Assembly (NCBI GenBank): GCA_029260755.1
Contig: JAJDCQ010000256.1
Location: 1 to 64,000 of the forward strand
DNA: 64,000 nucleotides
Source: Planctomycetota bacterium
Lineage (GTDB): Bacteria > Planctomycetota > J058 > JAJDCQ01
Reading direction: 5' to 3'
The notes under the pieces are model-generated. The model ran no database searches. It was given only the letters and a program-made list of their open reading frames with translations, and was not told the origin of the DNA. Positions 47,301 to 55,225 of the stretch are shown here, in pieces (the first letter of the stretch is position 1; each line of letters begins with the position of its first letter). Both the position numbers and the translations under genes were made by a program.

Positions 47301-47834
47301 CGCCATGTCCATCGCGAGGCCGAAGTCGACGATCCGCGGTCGCCCGTCGCGATCGACGAGGACGTTCTCGGGCTTGATGTCGCGGTGGATGACGCCGTGG
47401 TCGTGGGCGTGGGCGAGGGCGCGGGCGGCGCCGGCGACGATCCGGGCGAGGCGACGCGGCGGGACCGTCTCGCGGTCGAAGAGCGCGTGGAGGCTCTCGC
47501 CGTCGACGATGTCCATGACGATGAAGGGGCGCCGCCGATGCTCGCCCACCTCGTGGATGCCGACGATCCCCTCGTGGCGGAGACGCCCGGTGGCGCTCGC
47601 CTCGCGGTGGAACCGGGCGAGCCGCTGCCGGGCGACCGCGGGGTCGGTACCGAGCGAGCGGATCATCTTGATCGCGACGGGGCGGTGGAGGCCCGTGTCG
47701 AACGCGCGGTAGACGACGCCCATCCCGCCCTCGCCGAGTGGATCGAGGAGGACGTAGCGGCCGACGACCCGCCGCGGATCGGCGCGGGCGGTCTCGACCT
47801 CGGCGGGCAGCGGTCGGGGCTCGTCGGCCGTCAC
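44310..47834 (-). CDS. Giant Ser/Thr kinase with two lectin-like domains (1174 aa)
   Basis: Paralogue of the downstream gene along its whole length. Kinase: GEGGMG (about 35), VAIKMI, HRDIKPENV (about 150), DFGLAMDM (about 171), MAPEQ. Membrane helix at about 325-350. The ectodomain has two beta-sandwich domains (VRIEARLSIRKIDASALIVARG ... AWHELAIEPGAEEGRRFRLDG; then VAVGFRIEDEPLDGGPFVALGD ... EGWLILERRGDRLDARAAI) and a helical C-terminus. Motifs such as GPFVALGD/GPFVAIGE and LILERRGDRL are shared with the sister kinase, while the stalks differ. GTG 47834 overlaps the APP1 gene stop by 4 nt. A homotypic or heterotypic kinase pair is likely. Confidence 0.88.
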   Translation of the reverse strand: MTADEPRPLPAEVETARADPRRVVGRYVLLDPLGEGGMGVVYRAFDTGLHRPVAIKMIRSLGTDPAVARQRLARFHREASATGRLRHEGIVGIHEVGEHRRRPFIVMDIVDGESLHALFDRETVPPRRLARIVAGAARALAHAHDHGVIHRDIKPENVLVDRDGRPRIVDFGLAMDMAVEEKLTLTGQLMGTPLYMAPEQLGGQDVDPVGPLADVYALGGILYRGLTGAPPFTADTMINIVKMLVKDDPVPPRDRNPATPPALEAVTLRCLKKRPADRFPSAAELAAELERFLEGDAAAPLDEKRRSSGSRRVVARRASARAPAPSAGPSSAAIAVGGVGAAVVVAAVALLVLPGGAPDPATSRASAPTAASDDAGIAAASPETEAATARSEPAPPPPADADWQPAWSSTDGAPPRLVAASLWSDDGRIADPLRGVREDRPDALAAAFTGEATRVSADRVRLRYHPRRHGRVAPLSPGPFFGRGGPVREADPDAAAEPLRVEAPNDAGKVALVLGEARWDRVRIEARLSIRKIDASALIVARGLSILGRERLVTVSGARAPLDLADGAWHELAIEPGAEEGRRFRLDGAPLAAIDAALATAPLADGRPWPGRAAFILSEGDFGFGPIVLEGRCRRTDRPAAAIAPTSLPAAGRVAVGFRIEDEPLDGGPFVALGDPTGDAIVAELAEGRLILRHGRDRIAEAELAAPSPAAGAEGWLILERRGDRLDARAAIAGATATIAACEPLAPPAATIEASWGSTGPRVRLGAVAVHRSDANARLAATADDDPVAAWRAAALALARIADPTRADADVIGQLPARARLAAEVHARLRTAADRLDDPIARQDALARAAYAAVIAQDADRAAAAARDLVAAAGVEIARSRIDQVVPLLEHRSLSRDLIRGMGTNQDAPRSSLAATLVAEAIAPESLATILHARASALRELVPRELPPDQARPRLEEILALLERSIAHGERSWNVESDTAQVLERLGREREATAHWRISADRAQVYWFPWSRLGQALARDGDLPAAVEATLVAFSLARNNQLAVTLGKLIEGGRLEATRPGLVAVTLLILADPLGDSPAANDLHGHVRRITTTIAANDPADGDLLLYAAARLGGTRSTDDERPTADLVRARIAPGDRDRIDALGRAAGRDRLVRALAMLDPALAPLVASTREAR

Positions 47835-49549
47835 CGAGGCCCGTCCGCCCCGTCGCCCTCGTCGAGGAATCCCTCCGCGACGCCTGCGTGGGCGGCGGCG
47901 GCGAGGGCGGCCTCGTCCTGGCCGAGCTCGAGGAGCCGGGCCTTCACCGCGTCGACGGCGGCGGGGTCGACGAGGCCCTCCCGGGCGAGCGAGAGGACGA
48001 GCGGCCAGGCGCCGCGGTGGTGACGGGTCAGCCCCGGCAGCTTCCAGTCGTCGATGCGGTGCGCCTCGCTCGGGCGGCTCGTCGCGTTGATGTAGATGGC
48101 GTGGACCGGCGCGCGGCCGTCGAGGTGGGCGAGGAGGCGCGGGGCGGCCCTCGCGATCCGGCGTCGCCAGGTCGGCTCGACCTCGAGCTCGTCGAGCTTC
48201 GCGAGGAGGGCGTCGGGGTCGAGCTCGCCGCTGGTGAGTCGGTGGTAGAGGGCGTAGATGACGAAGTCGGCCTCGCTGTCGTCGCCGAGGAGCACCTCGC
48301 CGGCGGCGGGAGGCAGGCTCGCCCGGCTCTCGATCAGCCAGGTGAGCTTGTAGCCGACCTGCTCCTTCAGCTCGCCGACGAGGCCGCCGAGGTCGAGACC
48401 GCTGCCGAGGCGTCGCCCGGCGATCTCCTTGAACGGCTTGAGGACGAGCCCGTCGTGGGCGATCCGGTCGAGCGCCATCCGGCGCTCGAGGACGCGCTTG
48501 AAGAACCGGGGGCTGCCGCTCACGAAGACGAGCGGCCGGTCCTCCTCGCCGCCGACGCCGCGGCGCAGCGCCGGGAAGACGAGCTCCATCGCCGGGAGCG
48601 GGGTCCGCTCGGCGGCCTTCTGGCCGAGCAGCTCGAGGAGCGCGCCGGCCCCGTGGAAGTCGGTGTCGAGGTAGGTCAGGTCGACGTCGCTGCGGACGAT
48701 CGTCGGCGCGGCGTCGGGGGCGAGGAGGCGCGCGGTCGTCTTGCCGACGGGCGCGCCGTCGAGGCGGATCGCGACGCGATGGACGCCGGGCTCGATCAGG
48801 CCGGGCGCGAGGCGGACGACCGCGTCGATGTAGCCCTCGTCGTCGGCCCGGATCGTGCCGAGGTCGAGGAGCGGGTCGCCCCGCGGCGAGACGATCGCGG
48901 CGTGCAGGGTCGCGTCGGCGATCTCGTCCTGGCTGAGCAGGTCGAGGGGGGAGCCGCCGTCGTGGGGCAGCGGCCCCTCCTCCTCGACGACGCGCCCGCG
49001 CAGCGGGATCGCCGTCGTCGTCCCGAGGGTCGCGTGGAGATCGGCGAAGATCCACTCATCGTCGTCGCCGCGTCGGGGCGCGACGCGGGCCGCGCCGGGC
49101 GTCGGCGGGCCGACGCCGAGCCGGGTCCAGCGGGAGGTCCGGACGACGGTGCGATCCCGATGCCAGCGGCCCGACGGGCGCGGGTCGGCGTCGCGCTCGG
49201 GCGGCTCGACCGCGACGCGCCAGGCGCCCTCGTCGGTCTCGACGTCGAAGCGCAGGCGCACGCCCGCCGCCGCGGTCGCGTCGAAGGCGTGCTCGGCATC
49301 GCGGCCGGGGAATCGGTGGTGGCCGCGGATCCGGAGGCGGCCGCCGGGGGCGACCGAGATGCGGACCGTCCCGGCGAACGCACCGGCGGCCGTGTCCCGG
49401 CCGGCGATCTCCCAGGCGCCGACCCAGGCGGCGCCTGAAGGAGCCGCCGAGGCGGTGGTGAGCGGCCCGGCGAGAACGCCCGCCGCGGCGAGGGCGCCGG
49501 CGGCGAGCGTGGCGAAGGCGGCGGCGGGGCGCGGGCGCGGCGGCGTCAT
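47831..49549 (-). CDS. Exported APP1-type phosphatidate phosphatase domain protein (572 aa)
   Basis: Signal peptide (AAFATLAAGALAAAGVLAG), a beta-rich lipocalin- or jelly-roll-like N-terminal region, then an APP1 (DUF2183) catalytic domain from about residue 285. HAD-like motifs: SDVDLTYLDTD (DxDxT), LVFVSGSPRFFKRVL, GYKLTWLI and LLGDDSEADFVIYALY. APP1 enzymes dephosphorylate phosphatidic acid to diacylglycerol in yeast; bacterial members are poorly characterised. Location would be extracytoplasmic. ATG 49549 overlaps the HEAT-like gene stop by 4 nt (ATGA), and its stop overlaps the kinase start by 4 nt, so it is locked between the sensor kinases and the HEAT-like protein. Confidence 0.82.
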   Translation of the reverse strand: MTPPRPRPAAAFATLAAGALAAAGVLAGPLTTASAAPSGAAWVGAWEIAGRDTAAGAFAGTVRISVAPGGRLRIRGHHRFPGRDAEHAFDATAAAGVRLRFDVETDEGAWRVAVEPPERDADPRPSGRWHRDRTVVRTSRWTRLGVGPPTPGAARVAPRRGDDDEWIFADLHATLGTTTAIPLRGRVVEEEGPLPHDGGSPLDLLSQDEIADATLHAAIVSPRGDPLLDLGTIRADDEGYIDAVVRLAPGLIEPGVHRVAIRLDGAPVGKTTARLLAPDAAPTIVRSDVDLTYLDTDFHGAGALLELLGQKAAERTPLPAMELVFPALRRGVGGEEDRPLVFVSGSPRFFKRVLERRMALDRIAHDGLVLKPFKEIAGRRLGSGLDLGGLVGELKEQVGYKLTWLIESRASLPPAAGEVLLGDDSEADFVIYALYHRLTSGELDPDALLAKLDELEVEPTWRRRIARAAPRLLAHLDGRAPVHAIYINATSRPSEAHRIDDWKLPGLTRHHRGAWPLVLSLAREGLVDPAAVDAVKARLLELGQDEAALAAAAHAGVAEGFLDEGDGADGPR

Positions 49550-50685
49550 GGAGGTCCTCGGTCGGCGCGGGCATCCGAGGATAGCACGAGCTGTGGCGGG
49601 TAGCCGTCGCGGTGCTCGTGCCACCAGTCGCCCCAGGTCTCGCTCGGGCCGAGCCGGTGGCCGGTGATCGCCTCGAGGGCGAGGTTCGCGCGGCGCCGGA
49701 TCGTGCTCGGGACGCCGATGTCGATCGAGCCGTCGTGGGCGTCGACGAGCGCGGCGACGGTGCGCGGGTCGGCCGCCTCCTCGAGGCCGAGGGCGGCCTC
49801 GTACCGGAGCTCGGCCGGCGCCTTCGCGCGGAGGGCATCGACGAGGATCGGCACGCCGACCGCGTCGCCGTCGAGGATCAGCCAGCTCGCCGCCTCGACG
49901 CGGAGGCGCTCGGCCGGGTCGTCGAGGAAGGGACGGATGAAGTCCGCGTCGGGCTCGCGCCCTTCGGTTCTCGCGACGCCGAGGAAGGCGGCGAGGTAGC
50001 GGGTCCGGGGGTGGGGGCTCGTCTCGGCCGCGGCGCGGATCGCGGCGGCGGCATCCGGCGGCTCGGCCCGGACCAGGAACCGGCACGCCTCGGCGGAGGC
50101 GGTCGGGTCGGTGTCGGTGAGCATCACCAGCACGGCCGCATCGACCCACTCGGTCTCGTCGATGCGATCGCCGAGGCTGGCGAAGGCCTCGGCGGCCTCG
50201 GGGCGCTCGAGGCCGCGTCCGAGGAGCACGATCTCGAGGATCAGCCCGGAGTCCACGTCGGGCAGTCCGACGCCGTCGGTCGCGCGCGCCCAGATCCGGT
50301 CGAGGGCGGCCTGTCGAACCGCGGTCCACGTTCGCCCGGGCTTCGCGACCAGGTCGCGCTCGAACGCGATCGCCTCGACCTCCGCCCAGCCCGGCTCGCC
50401 GAGGGCTGCCAGGGCATCGAGCGCCGCATCGAGCGTCTCCGCGAGATCGGGATCCCAGGGCTCGTCGTGCGGGCCGACGGCGCGTTCGAGCTCGAGGCGC
50501 CGCCAGCCGACCCGGAGCGCGGCGCCGCGATCGTAGATGACGCCGCCGGTGACGAGGGCGACCGCGGCGAAGACGAGCACCGAGGCGACGGCGATCCGGC
50601 GCCGCCGGCGGATCGGGGCCGGCGAGGGCTCGATCGTCATCGGGGTCGGCTCCCCGGGGTGGGATGGAGATGTCGGGTCGCTCAT
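49546..50685 (-). CDS. Single-pass HEAT-like repeat protein, first gene of the APP1/kinase operon (379 aa)
   Basis: Membrane helix at about 28-48 (IAVASVLVFAAVALVTGGVIY), then an all-helical ectodomain with HEAT-like units (DPAERLRVEAASWLILDGDA, APAELRYEAALGLEEAADPRTVAALVD) and a C-terminal GPSETWGDWWHEHRDGYPP motif. No enzyme signature. ATG 50685 (MSDPTSPS) was chosen; ATG 50706 is possible. HEAT solenoids usually bind proteins, so it may tether the APP1 protein or the kinases (inference). Divergent from the small membrane protein at 50780. Confidence 0.78.
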   Translation of the reverse strand: MSDPTSPSHPGEPTPMTIEPSPAPIRRRRRIAVASVLVFAAVALVTGGVIYDRGAALRVGWRRLELERAVGPHDEPWDPDLAETLDAALDALAALGEPGWAEVEAIAFERDLVAKPGRTWTAVRQAALDRIWARATDGVGLPDVDSGLILEIVLLGRGLERPEAAEAFASLGDRIDETEWVDAAVLVMLTDTDPTASAEACRFLVRAEPPDAAAAIRAAAETSPHPRTRYLAAFLGVARTEGREPDADFIRPFLDDPAERLRVEAASWLILDGDAVGVPILVDALRAKAPAELRYEAALGLEEAADPRTVAALVDAHDGSIDIGVPSTIRRRANLALEAITGHRLGPSETWGDWWHEHRDGYPPQLVLSSDARADRGPP

Positions 50686-50779
50686 CACGGTCTCGCGGAG
50701 GGCCATCGTCCACACCCGCGGGGCCCTTCGCCAGTTCCGGGGCGGCGCGCTACGATTCTCCGACGGAGGAGACGCGGCG

Positions 50780-51733
50780 ATGAGCGAGGAGACGGGCGGG
50801 GCGCCCGCGGGGGCGGAGCGGCTCGAGAGCTTCCCGACGGTGAGCATGGTCGGCGCCGGGAGCGTGTTCTCTATCGTCTTCGGGCTCGTCTTCGTCGGCG
50901 CCGGCGCGGCGATCGCGCTGATCGGCGCGGGCGTGATCTCCGTCGAGGAGGAGTCGATCCACGCGCCGCGATGGCTGATCGGCCTCGCCGGGATGATCTT
51001 CGCGCTTCCCGGGCTCGCCATGAGCGCGTCGGGCGTCGCCGGGACGCTGCGCGAGGCGCGGATGAAGCGGCTGATGCCGCTCCACGTCGACGAGCCGTGG
51101 CAGTGGGATCACCGATGGGATGAGCGCGGCGGCCGCAACCGCGCCTCGAGCCTCGTCGGCGCCTTCGGCTTCTCGGCGATCGTGACGCTCTTCGCCGTGA
51201 TGATCGACTACTTCCTGGTCGCGAAGACCGGCGACCTGATGTCCAAGATCTTCCTCGGTCTGTTCGCCGTCCTGCTCAGCCTCGGCGCTCTCGCCGCCTG
51301 GTCCTACTTCGTCTACGTCGTGCTCCGTCGGCTGAAGTACCGGGACGCCGAGCTGCTCTGGGACCACTTCCCGCTCCACCTCGGCGAGGACGTCTCGCTC
51401 CGCTTCCGGGTGCCGGCGGCGCTTCGATCGGTCGCGTCGGCCGAGGTGATCCTCCGCTGCGTCCAGGAGATCTACGAGACGCGCGAGACGAGCGACGGGA
51501 GCACGACCACGGTCGTCTGCTTCGGCCTCCACGAGAGCCGGAGGACGATCGAGGGGAGCGACCTCGCCGGCGGCGAGGTGACCCTCGGGTTCACGCTCCC
51601 GATGGCCGGCGACGGCGACGCGCGGCCGACCGCGCTCGCGTCGCGGCCGGCCGTGTTCTGGGACCTCGAGGTCGTCGCCGAGGCGCCCGGGATCGACTAC
51701 CACGGCCACTTCCTGCTGCCGGTGTACTCGTAG
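50780..51733 (+). CDS. Polytopic membrane protein, unknown function (317 aa)
   Basis: Two helix pairs (SVFSIVFGLVFVGAGAAIALIG, WLIGLAGMIFALPGLAM; FGFSAIVTLFAVMIDYFLVA, IFLGLFAVLLSLGALAAWSYFVY) followed by a soluble beta-rich domain (LWDHFPLHLGEDVSLRFRVP, VTLGFTLPMAGDGD, FWDLEVVAEAPGIDYHGHFLLPV). The layout recalls DUF3592-like proteins, but I do not claim that family. SD GGAGGAG sits upstream of ATG 50780. TACGAT at 50751 may be a -10 (weak -35 TTCGCC, 18-nt spacer). Confidence 0.75.
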   Translation: MSEETGGAPAGAERLESFPTVSMVGAGSVFSIVFGLVFVGAGAAIALIGAGVISVEEESIHAPRWLIGLAGMIFALPGLAMSASGVAGTLREARMKRLMPLHVDEPWQWDHRWDERGGRNRASSLVGAFGFSAIVTLFAVMIDYFLVAKTGDLMSKIFLGLFAVLLSLGALAAWSYFVYVVLRRLKYRDAELLWDHFPLHLGEDVSLRFRVPAALRSVASAEVILRCVQEIYETRETSDGSTTTVVCFGLHESRRTIEGSDLAGGEVTLGFTLPMAGDGDARPTALASRPAVFWDLEVVAEAPGIDYHGHFLLPVYS

Positions 51734-51753
51734 CCCGGCGAGCGGGGGCGAGG

Positions 51754-52305
51754 TCAGGGCCGCGAGAGCGCCTCGAGGACGGCGAGGGAGCTGCCGAGGC
51801 CGCCCGACCGGCCGCCGAGGGCGCGCTGGGCCCGGGCCTGGCGGGAGTCCTCGTTCGCCCCCGCGGACGCGGAGCCCGCGTCGACGGCCGCGCCGCCCTC
51901 GACCGGGTCGGTCGCGTCGCGGAGGAGGGACCGGTCGAGGAGCGCCCCGCCCACGGCGGCGATCAGCAACGCCGCGGCGAGGGCGACCCGGCCGACGGCG
52001 CCGGTCGGGCGGGCCGGGCTCGCGATCGCGGCTCGGGGCGTCTCGGGAGGGGCGGCGGCGTCGGCGGCGCGCACCGCGGCGAGGATGCCCTCGAGGGGCG
52101 GCACGGCGGCGGCGACCTCGGCCTCGGTGGACGGGGCGGCTGCCTCGCGGAGCGCGTCGAGGGTGGCCCGGATCTCGTCGACCTCGCGCCGGCAGTCGGC
52201 GCAGACGCAGAGATGCGCCTCGACGTCGTCGCGGGCGCGCTCGGTCCGTCCGGTGAGGAGCTCGGGGAGGTGCTCACGGATCGCGGCGCAGTCAGCGGTG
52301 CTCAT
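51754..52305 (-). CDS. Zinc-finger anti-sigma factor (183 aa)
   Basis: The N-terminal 50 residues carry a zf-HC2 style motif HLCVCADC (H-x3-C-x2-C) typical of ZAS-type anti-sigma factors. One membrane helix follows (VALAAALLIAAVGGALL, about 118-135) and an Ala/Ser/Gly-rich periplasmic tail with no recognised domain. ATG 52305 overlaps the sigma gene stop by 4 nt (ATGA). It should bind and hold the adjacent ECF sigma factor at the membrane until a signal leads to its release. Confidence 0.85.
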   Translation of the reverse strand: MSTADCAAIREHLPELLTGRTERARDDVEAHLCVCADCRREVDEIRATLDALREAAAPSTEAEVAAAVPPLEGILAAVRAADAAAPPETPRAAIASPARPTGAVGRVALAAALLIAAVGGALLDRSLLRDATDPVEGGAAVDAGSASAGANEDSRQARAQRALGGRSGGLGSSLAVLEALSRP

Positions 52306-52862
52306 CGGGTCGTCCCTTCGTCGGTCGTCACGGCGTGGGTGGGGAGCCAGGCGGCCAGGGTTCGGCGGAGCCGTTCGAGCCCGCGGCGGAGATGCGTCTT
52401 GGCGGAGCCCTCGGAGATCTCGAGGGAGCGGGCGAGGCGCGGGAAGCTCTCGCCGCCGAGCACCCGCAGGGCGATCACCTCGCGCTGACGGTCGGGGAGG
52501 TCGGCCAGGGCGGCGAGGATGCGAGCGCGCCGCTCGGCGTCGGCGGCCGACGCGGCCGGGTCGAGCGCGTCGACGCCGCGATCCTCGCGGGCGACCGCGT
52601 CGAGGGCGCGCGCCTCGGTCCGGCGACGCCGGAGGCGATCGAGGCTGAGGCGCCAGGCGACGGCCCGGAGCCACGGGCCGGGCTCGTCGCGTACCTCGTC
52701 CATCCGGCGGTGGAAGACGACGAACGTCTCCTGGCAGACGTCGCGGGCGGCGTCGGCATCGCGCAGGAGGCGCGACGCGAGGGCGGCGATGCCCTTCGCG
52801 TGCGCCTCGTAGGCCGCCACGAGGGCGGCCTCGCGCGAGGCTCGGTCGCCCGTGGTCGTCAC
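52302..52862 (-). CDS. ECF RNA polymerase sigma factor (186 aa)
   Basis: Region 2 (ASRLLRDADAARDVCQETFVVFHRR, then PWLRAVAWRLSLDRLRRRR) and region 4 (LADLPDRQREVIALRVLGGESFPRLARSLEISEGSAKTHLRRGLERLRR) are complete. GTG 52862 overlaps the upstream lipoprotein stop by 4 nt, and its stop overlaps the anti-sigma start by 4 nt, so the three are translationally coupled. The lipoprotein may therefore be part of the sensing pathway or a regulon member (inference). Confidence 0.9.
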   Translation of the reverse strand: MTTTGDRASREAALVAAYEAHAKGIAALASRLLRDADAARDVCQETFVVFHRRMDEVRDEPGPWLRAVAWRLSLDRLRRRRTEARALDAVAREDRGVDALDPAASAADAERRARILAALADLPDRQREVIALRVLGGESFPRLARSLEISEGSAKTHLRRGLERLRRTLAAWLPTHAVTTDEGTTR

Positions 52863-53899
52863 GGACGCGCCTCGGCGACGGCGCGGAGGACGACCGGCCC
52901 GCCCGCGAGATCCTTGCCGGAGAACTTGAAGACGACGGTCCGTCCGTCGTCGGCGAGCTCGGCGCCGTCGTGGAGGACGACCTTGCCCGGCAAGGTCACC
53001 CGGACCTCGAAGTGCTCGTCCTGGAGATCCTCCGAGACGGTGACGATCGCCTTCGCGGTGACGTAGGCCTCGCGAAGCGCATCGCGGATCTCGTCGGCGC
53101 GGGCGGCCGGCCGGAGGGCGGCGGCGATCTCGGCGGCGCCCTCGGTGGCGCGGGCGGTGCTCTCCTTCTCGAAGCGGGCCTCGAGGTCGTCCTTCTCGGA
53201 CTGCGGGGCATCGATCATCTTCTCGAGGAGGTCGACGTTCCAGCTCTTGTCGAACCAGTCGGCGAACCGCTTCCGGGCGCCGAGGCGAGCTCGGATGAGC
53301 GCGCCGGCATCCGCGCCGGGCCGGGCGGCGACGACCCGGTCGATCGCCTGCTCGAGGAGGGCGAGCCGCTTCGCCCGCTCGAAGGCGAGGAGCGCCGTGA
53401 GCGCCTCGCGCTTGGTCGCCTCGGTGATCGGCCGCTCGGAGCCGATCTTGTCCTGGAGCTCATCGGAGAAGTGCTGCTCGAAGATGCGCTCGCGCCACGC
53501 CACGTCGCGCGCCTCGTAGCGACGCTCGAAGCTCCAGCGGACGCCGCCGCCCGGCAGCTCCTCGGGGTGCACCTCGGTGTGGAAGCGCAGCGGGGCGGGG
53601 TCGTCGAGCGCGCCGAAGGTGGTCGGCAGATCGGCGGCGCGGTCGAACCGGGCGCGCGCCTCGCGGTGGTGGTCGACGCCATCGTCGTCGCGGGCGACGT
53701 CCCAGTCCTTCACCGTCCACGGCAGGCCGGTCGGGAGCGCGTCGCCCGGGCCGTCGAACTCGCCGGGCTGACCCTTGAAGTGGTGGACGACCTGCACCGA
53801 GCCGTCGTCGGCGACGGTCAGGTGCTCCTTGCGTTCGAGGCAGCCGGCGGCTGCGGTCGCGCTGAGCGTGAGAGCGATCAAGGAGATTCTACGGAGCAT
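52859..53899 (-). CDS. Lipoprotein co-transcribed with ECF sigma factor (346 aa)
   Basis: Lipobox ATAAAGC (Cys about 20). The mature part begins with beta strands (HLTVADDGSVQVVHHFKG, PLRFHTEVHPEELPGGGVRWSFER), has a long charged helical middle, and ends with a beta domain (HFEVRVTLPGKVVLHDGAEL, GRTVVFKFSGKDLAGGPVVLRAVAEA). The flanking strands resemble LppM-like or DUF3153-like lipoproteins, but this is only an impression. ATG 53899 opens the signal peptide and has GAAGGA upstream. First gene of the sigma/anti-sigma operon. Confidence 0.75.
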   Translation of the reverse strand: MLRRISLIALTLSATAAAGCLERKEHLTVADDGSVQVVHHFKGQPGEFDGPGDALPTGLPWTVKDWDVARDDDGVDHHREARARFDRAADLPTTFGALDDPAPLRFHTEVHPEELPGGGVRWSFERRYEARDVAWRERIFEQHFSDELQDKIGSERPITEATKREALTALLAFERAKRLALLEQAIDRVVAARPGADAGALIRARLGARKRFADWFDKSWNVDLLEKMIDAPQSEKDDLEARFEKESTARATEGAAEIAAALRPAARADEIRDALREAYVTAKAIVTVSEDLQDEHFEVRVTLPGKVVLHDGAELADDGRTVVFKFSGKDLAGGPVVLRAVAEARP

Positions 53900-53917
53900 G
53901 GCTTCGATTCCTTCCCC

Positions 53918-53932
53918 CCCCGGTGTCCGGGG
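53918..53932 (-). terminator. Perfect hairpin between lipoprotein and membrane-protein genes
   Basis: CCCCGG-TGT-CCGGGG, 6-bp stem, in the 129-nt gap downstream of the gene at 54029-54682 and just upstream of the sigma-operon start. No U-tract, so it may be a terminator, an mRNA processing site, or nothing. Confidence 0.3.
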
Positions 53933-54028
53933 CGTCGAGCTTGGTGGTCTCACCTCGCTGACGAACGGGCGCCCCGGATCGATGACCCGATTCTCGCTCG
54001 GGAAGACGTTCGGGGGAAGGTGGAGGGG

Positions 54029-54682
54029 TCAGTCGCCCGGCTCGATGTAGAAACGGTAGAGCCGGCCTGGCTTTCCGTCGACGCGCTCGGGGAGCTCGTC
54101 GGGCGGGCCCCACCGGATGGGGCCGTAGTAGCCCGGGGCGCGCCGAGACCGGAGGGCGACGGCCAGCGTCGGCGGTCGACGGTCCGACGTCGTCTCCCGG
54201 GCGGTCGCCCAGGCGGCGTCGGCGAGCCCGGCGCGCGCGTCGGGCCCGAGGTCTCGGAGCCACGAGATGTGCGCGATGAAGACGACGGCCTCGTCGGTGC
54301 GTCGGCAATGGGTGACGACCCGGCGGTCGACGTGGGCGTCGCCGCCGAGACTTCCGCCGACGGCGTCGACGTGCTGGAGGAGGCCCTCGGAGAATCGGGT
54401 CGCGAGCGCGGCGGCCTCGTCGTCGTCCCCGAAGCCGGCGCGCTCGCCGAGCCGCTCGACGGTCGCGTCGGCCCGAGCGAAGGCGCGTTCGCCCGGAGAG
54501 CGATCGGTCCGGACCCGCTGGGCGAAACGGTAGAACGAGAGCGCCAGGACGCCGCCGACGATCGCGCAGACGGCGATCGCGAACGCGCAGCCGAGGAGGA
54601 GGACGCGCTGGCTCGGGACGCTCGTCGGTCCGGAGACGATCGTCGGGTCGGGGCGGCGGGCTCGGGGGCGGCGGCGTGGCAT
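54029..54682 (-). CDS. Single-pass membrane protein, unknown (217 aa)
   Basis: Basic Arg/Pro head, one helix (VLLLGCAFAIAVCAIVGGVLALSFY, about 27-50), then a soluble ectodomain with alpha/beta character (RFSEGLLQHVDAVGGSLGGD, EAVVFIAHISWLRDLGPDAR, PTLAVALRSRRAPGYYGPIRWG). No family recognised. It is on the same strand as the lipoproteins either side, separated by 63 nt upstream and 129 nt downstream. Confidence 0.65.
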   Translation of the reverse strand: MPRRRPRARRPDPTIVSGPTSVPSQRVLLLGCAFAIAVCAIVGGVLALSFYRFAQRVRTDRSPGERAFARADATVERLGERAGFGDDDEAAALATRFSEGLLQHVDAVGGSLGGDAHVDRRVVTHCRRTDEAVVFIAHISWLRDLGPDARAGLADAAWATARETTSDRRPPTLAVALRSRRAPGYYGPIRWGPPDELPERVDGKPGRLYRFYIEPGD

Positions 54683-54745
54683 CGATCTCGACGGCTCCGC
54701 TGCAATGGGCGTGCCGCGCGGCCGTCGAGCAAACGGCGACCCCGG

Positions 54746-55225
54746 TCAGGGAATCCCGGCGAGCGGGTTGAAGCCGATCAGGATGTCGAACAGGCCGAGC
54801 ATCAGACCGACCTCGAGGCTCGCCTCGGCGATCTGGTCGGGACCGTGGGAGTACGTCGTCACCGCCGGGAGGCCTCCGGCGCAGGCGTGGGTGCGGCGGA
54901 GCTCGGAGCGGGCGGCGGCCTCGGCCCCGGGAGACAGGTCGCCGGAGTGGACGCGGTGGTACTCGTCGGCGGTGAGCGTCCCGCGGGCGCCCTCCCAATG
55001 CCAGCCGGGCACATTGACGATCGTCTCGCGCTCGACGCCGAAGCTCTGATCGTAGCGCGGACCGACGTGGACGAACTCGCCCGCACCGAGCCCGGTATGG
55101 GCGAGGGCGGGGAGCTTGACGTCGGCGCCGAGGCCGAGCCCGACGCCGACCTGGGCGCGGGCGAGCGTGCAGCCCGAGAGGAGGACGGGCGCGATGGCGA
55201 GGCCGAGGAGCGCGCGCGAGCCCAT
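54746..55225 (-). CDS. Lipoprotein, unknown function (159 aa)
   Basis: Lipobox APVLLSGC (Cys about 19) after MGSRALLGLAI. Mature part starts with small Gly/Leu-rich strands (VGVGLGLGADVKLPAL) and ends with a hydrophobic segment (VGLMLGLFDILIGFNPLAG) that could lie along or in a membrane. The ATG starts on the last base of the upstream TGA (TGATG), so it is coupled to the YceK-like gene. No family recognised. Confidence 0.7.
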   Translation of the reverse strand: MGSRALLGLAIAPVLLSGCTLARAQVGVGLGLGADVKLPALAHTGLGAGEFVHVGPRYDQSFGVERETIVNVPGWHWEGARGTLTADEYHRVHSGDLSPGAEAAARSELRRTHACAGGLPAVTTYSHGPDQIAEASLEVGLMLGLFDILIGFNPLAGIP

